From Kamptonema sp. UHCC 0994 (lineage in GTDB: Bacteria; Cyanobacteriota; Cyanobacteriia; Cyanobacteriales; Microcoleaceae): a stretch of 64,000 bases of DNA. Both the position numbers and the translations under genes were made by a program. This document shows, in pieces, positions 63,889 through 64,000 of the stretch (within the stretch, counting starts at the first letter, position 1; the number at the start of each line of letters is the position of its first letter). The stretch covers positions 41,190 through 105,189 of the forward strand of contig NZ_JARFTR010000125.1 in the NCBI RefSeq assembly GCF_029167235.1. The letters are read 5' to 3'. The notes under the pieces are model-generated. The model was not told the DNA's origin. It ran no database searches and saw nothing but the letters and a program-made list of their open reading frames with translations.

Positions 63889-63974
63889 GACTTACGCACA
63901 TTTTACGTAACGCCGCCCTCTGGGCGGTAAATAAACCGCCCAGAGGGCGGCGTTACAAACAATGTACGTAAGTC
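63889..63974. mobile_element. 86-bp MITE with GACTTACG ends
   Basis: Outer ends GACTTACGCACATT and AATGTACGTAAGTC are inverted copies. Inside is a perfect 22-bp inverted repeat GTAACGCCGCCCTCTGGGCGGT with a six-base loop AAATAA. Bases TATA/ATAT flank the element, fitting a TA-type target. No coding capacity; it must rely on a transposase elsewhere. Confidence 0.75.
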
Positions 63975-64000
63975 ATATAAATTATTTAATTATCATTCCT

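Overview
The window reads as chromosomal DNA of a filamentous, oscillatorialean-type cyanobacterium (Microcoleus/Oscillatoria-like; inference). The grounds are the very frequent HIP1 octamer GCGATCGC, cyanobacterial core genes (ndhB of the NDH-1 complex, geranylgeranyl reductase chlP, a DUF1825 protein), exosortase-type PEP-CTERM surface proteins, a DUF3747/SLH envelope protein, xisH/xisI, and many heptameric short tandem repeats and small palindromic elements between genes. No rRNA, tRNA, CRISPR array or complete insertion sequence was seen.

Layout. 0.2-6.4 kb is housekeeping: rimI (minus), then lysA, cdaA (c-di-AMP synthase) and uppS in a row, a PEP-CTERM protein and lepB. 6.6-11.2 kb holds a DUF1825 gene, a class A penicillin-binding protein, tyrS and pyrF. 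11.3-17.6 kb holds a protein kinase/FGE-fold fusion whose C-terminus looks like the variable region of a diversity-generating retroelement (DGR), a type-4 uracil-DNA glycosylase, a phosphoribosyltransferase, and an amidase/glucosaminidase. 18-22.2 kb holds a Spy-like protein, a DUF29 protein and topA.

22.2-27.6 kb, between topA and ndhB, is the accessory stretch. A roughly 160-bp sequence occurs at about 22.23 kb and again at about 25.58 kb in the same orientation. Between and after the copies lie an LRAT-domain membrane protein, two small unknown genes, a DUF433/DUF5615 toxin-antitoxin pair, a ParE-like toxin remnant, xisH with an in-frame stop beside an intact xisI, an N-terminally truncated DUF6745 gene, a broken antitoxin gene and a DUF4926 gene. 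It looks like a site where conflict-type genes arrive and decay.

27.6-37.1 kb holds csbD, ndhB, a HlyD-type adaptor with a MacB-type permease, an M56 peptidase/BlaI pair, a second PEP-CTERM protein, a cytochrome c peroxidase remnant next to a small mobile palindrome, and an SLH protein. 37.4-49.9 kb holds a sensor kinase, a phosphate-binding protein, a cyclophilin, an HpxZ-like protein, a Uma2 nuclease, an rRNA methyltransferase, a Na+/H+ antiporter with Usp domains, a trypsin/WD40 fusion and chlP. 50.1-64 kb holds a DUF1348 protein, typA, a ParA ATPase with a small putative DNA-binding partner, a CHASE/PAS/GGDEF/EAL protein, a sugar-ABC permease, a Tat-exported beta-carbonic anhydrase-like protein, a LapA-domain protein, a phosphohexomutase and an unrecognised 364-residue protein.

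The most interesting points are the candidate DGR target at 11.34-11.48 kb with no reverse transcriptase in the window, the repeat-bounded accessory island, xisH with its stop codon, the ParA/SAP-like pair, and several small mobile palindromes, one at the edge of a gene remnant. Nothing was searched against databases; family names come from motif recognition.
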